A DNA stretch of 20,948 nucleotides from Chersky-267 sp034666965 (lineage in GTDB: Bacteria > Chloroflexota > Limnocylindria > Limnocylindrales > CSP1-4), in NCBI GenBank assembly GCA_034666965.1, contig JAXDKT010000064.1:1-20948 (forward strand), written 5' to 3'. This document shows, piece by piece, positions 20,529-20,948 of the stretch (positions within the stretch are counted from its first letter, which is position 1; every line of letters starts with the position of its first letter). A program made the translations under genes and the position numbers. The notes under the pieces are model-generated. The model was not told where the DNA came from. It saw nothing but the letters and a program-made list of their open reading frames with translations, and made no database searches.

Positions 20529-20948
20529 TCATGAGCCGGCGCTCTGGTAGTGACCCAGCTCGCGGTCGAAGACGCGCACGGCGACCGCCATCCAGATGAC
20601 CCCCACGACCGGCGCGAGGTAGGCCAGGACCGGATTGACCTGCAAGTCCGCGGTCCGATCGAGGAGCACCGTGGCCGGCACGTAGGCGACGAAGGCCAGC
20701 GGCAGCACGACCGTGAACAGGACCTGGAGGACCCCGCCGAAGATGGTCAGCGGGTAGTTGGCGAAGTTGCTGAAGACGCTGTCGGCAAGGAACAGGAGGG
20801 GCTGCGAACCCAACAGCCGGAACGACAGGGCACCGACCAGGATCCTCACCGCGGCTTCGGCTAGCGCACCGCCGAGGATCGCCAGGACCAGGTACACGAG
20901 GGCCAATGGCGTCCAGGCCATCCCGGTGAGCTGATTCGCCGCGAAGAA
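20529..20948 (-). CDS. ABC-2-type transporter permease, 5' part beyond the window
   Basis: The last 140 codons of a gene whose frame stays open to the window edge (FFAANQLTG precedes the first internal Met at 20921). Membrane segments include PLALVYLVLAILGGALAEAAV, FANYPLTIFGGVLQVLFTVVLPLAFVAYVPATVLL and LAYLAPVVGVIWMAVAVRVF. The ending F-D-R-E-L-G-H-Y-Q-S-A-G-S, of the type [FW]xxxLxxYxSAGS, and the VLPLAFVAYVPA segment are characteristic of ABC-2-type permeases of the DUF990 / ABC2_membrane_6 kind, usually encoded as a pair with an ATPase upstream. Substrate unknown. It is on the same strand as the mod operon but separated by the promoter region at 20460-20528. Confidence 0.82.
   Translation of the reverse strand, partial: FFAANQLTGMAWTPLALVYLVLAILGGALAEAAVRILVGALSFRLLGSQPLLFLADSVFSNFANYPLTIFGGVLQVLFTVVLPLAFVAYVPATVLLDRTADLQVNPVLAYLAPVVGVIWMAVAVRVFDRELGHYQSAGS

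Noticed and set aside
1..20948. tRNA, rRNA, insertion sequences, phage genes or attachment sites
   Set aside because: None recognised: no cloverleaf-like sequence, transposase or integrase motif was seen on either strand.

Overview
The window is very GC-rich, densely packed DNA from an aerobic bacterium. The best guess is a Chloroflexota lineage (Limnocylindria-like soil or freshwater groups) or, less likely, an actinobacterium. Pointers are the actinobacterial-style cytochrome bc1-aa3 module (di-haem QcrC, three-helix Rieske protein with a twin-arginine motif, small CtaF subunit), a DevS/DevR-like two-component pair, GTGA/ATGA start-stop overlaps at most operon junctions, and TANNNT -10 boxes placed 6-8 nt before several start codons (apparently leaderless mRNAs). 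The taxonomic call is inference; no rRNA, tRNA or phylogenetic marker lies in the window.

Layout. 1-1948 (minus): a two-gene unit, a thymidylate-kinase-like P-loop kinase followed by a phosphotransferase-like protein that runs off the left edge. 2126-2401 (plus): a UBP-type zinc-finger protein. 2402-3247 holds no conventional gene, but contains a probable 24-codon lysine-rich mini-gene, a block of 22-24 bp tandem repeats with two hairpins, and a three-copy 71-bp direct repeat with a diverged inverted copy nearby. 3248-3604 (plus) is an unknown acidic protein and 3614-4006 (minus) an unknown four-helix membrane protein. 4170-10211 (plus): the respiratory operon qcrC-qcrA-qcrB-ctaC-ctaD-ctaF. 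10223-12072 (minus): response regulator and GAF histidine kinase. 12174-13542 (plus): UspA and a DoxX-like membrane protein. 13773-15065 (plus): a Tat-exported multicopper oxidase. 15096-18253 (minus): a membrane GGDEF protein and a membrane EAL protein. 18302-20459 (minus): a molybdate operon made of a MerR/TOBE regulator, modA and modB, without modC. 20529-20948 (minus): a partial ABC-2-type permease.

How it fits together. The central operon encodes an oxygen-reducing supercomplex: QcrB/QcrA oxidise menaquinol, the tethered di-haem QcrC passes electrons to CuA in CtaC, and CtaD reduces oxygen. It is flanked by a kinase/regulator pair resembling mycobacterial hypoxia/NO sensors and by a universal stress protein, so redox- or oxygen-linked control is plausible. 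The c-di-GMP synthase/hydrolase pair and the molybdate uptake operon are separate functional blocks. No clear new multi-gene system was found; the most unusual parts are the repeat-rich interval at 2.4-3.2 kb and the inverted-repeat regulatory candidates.
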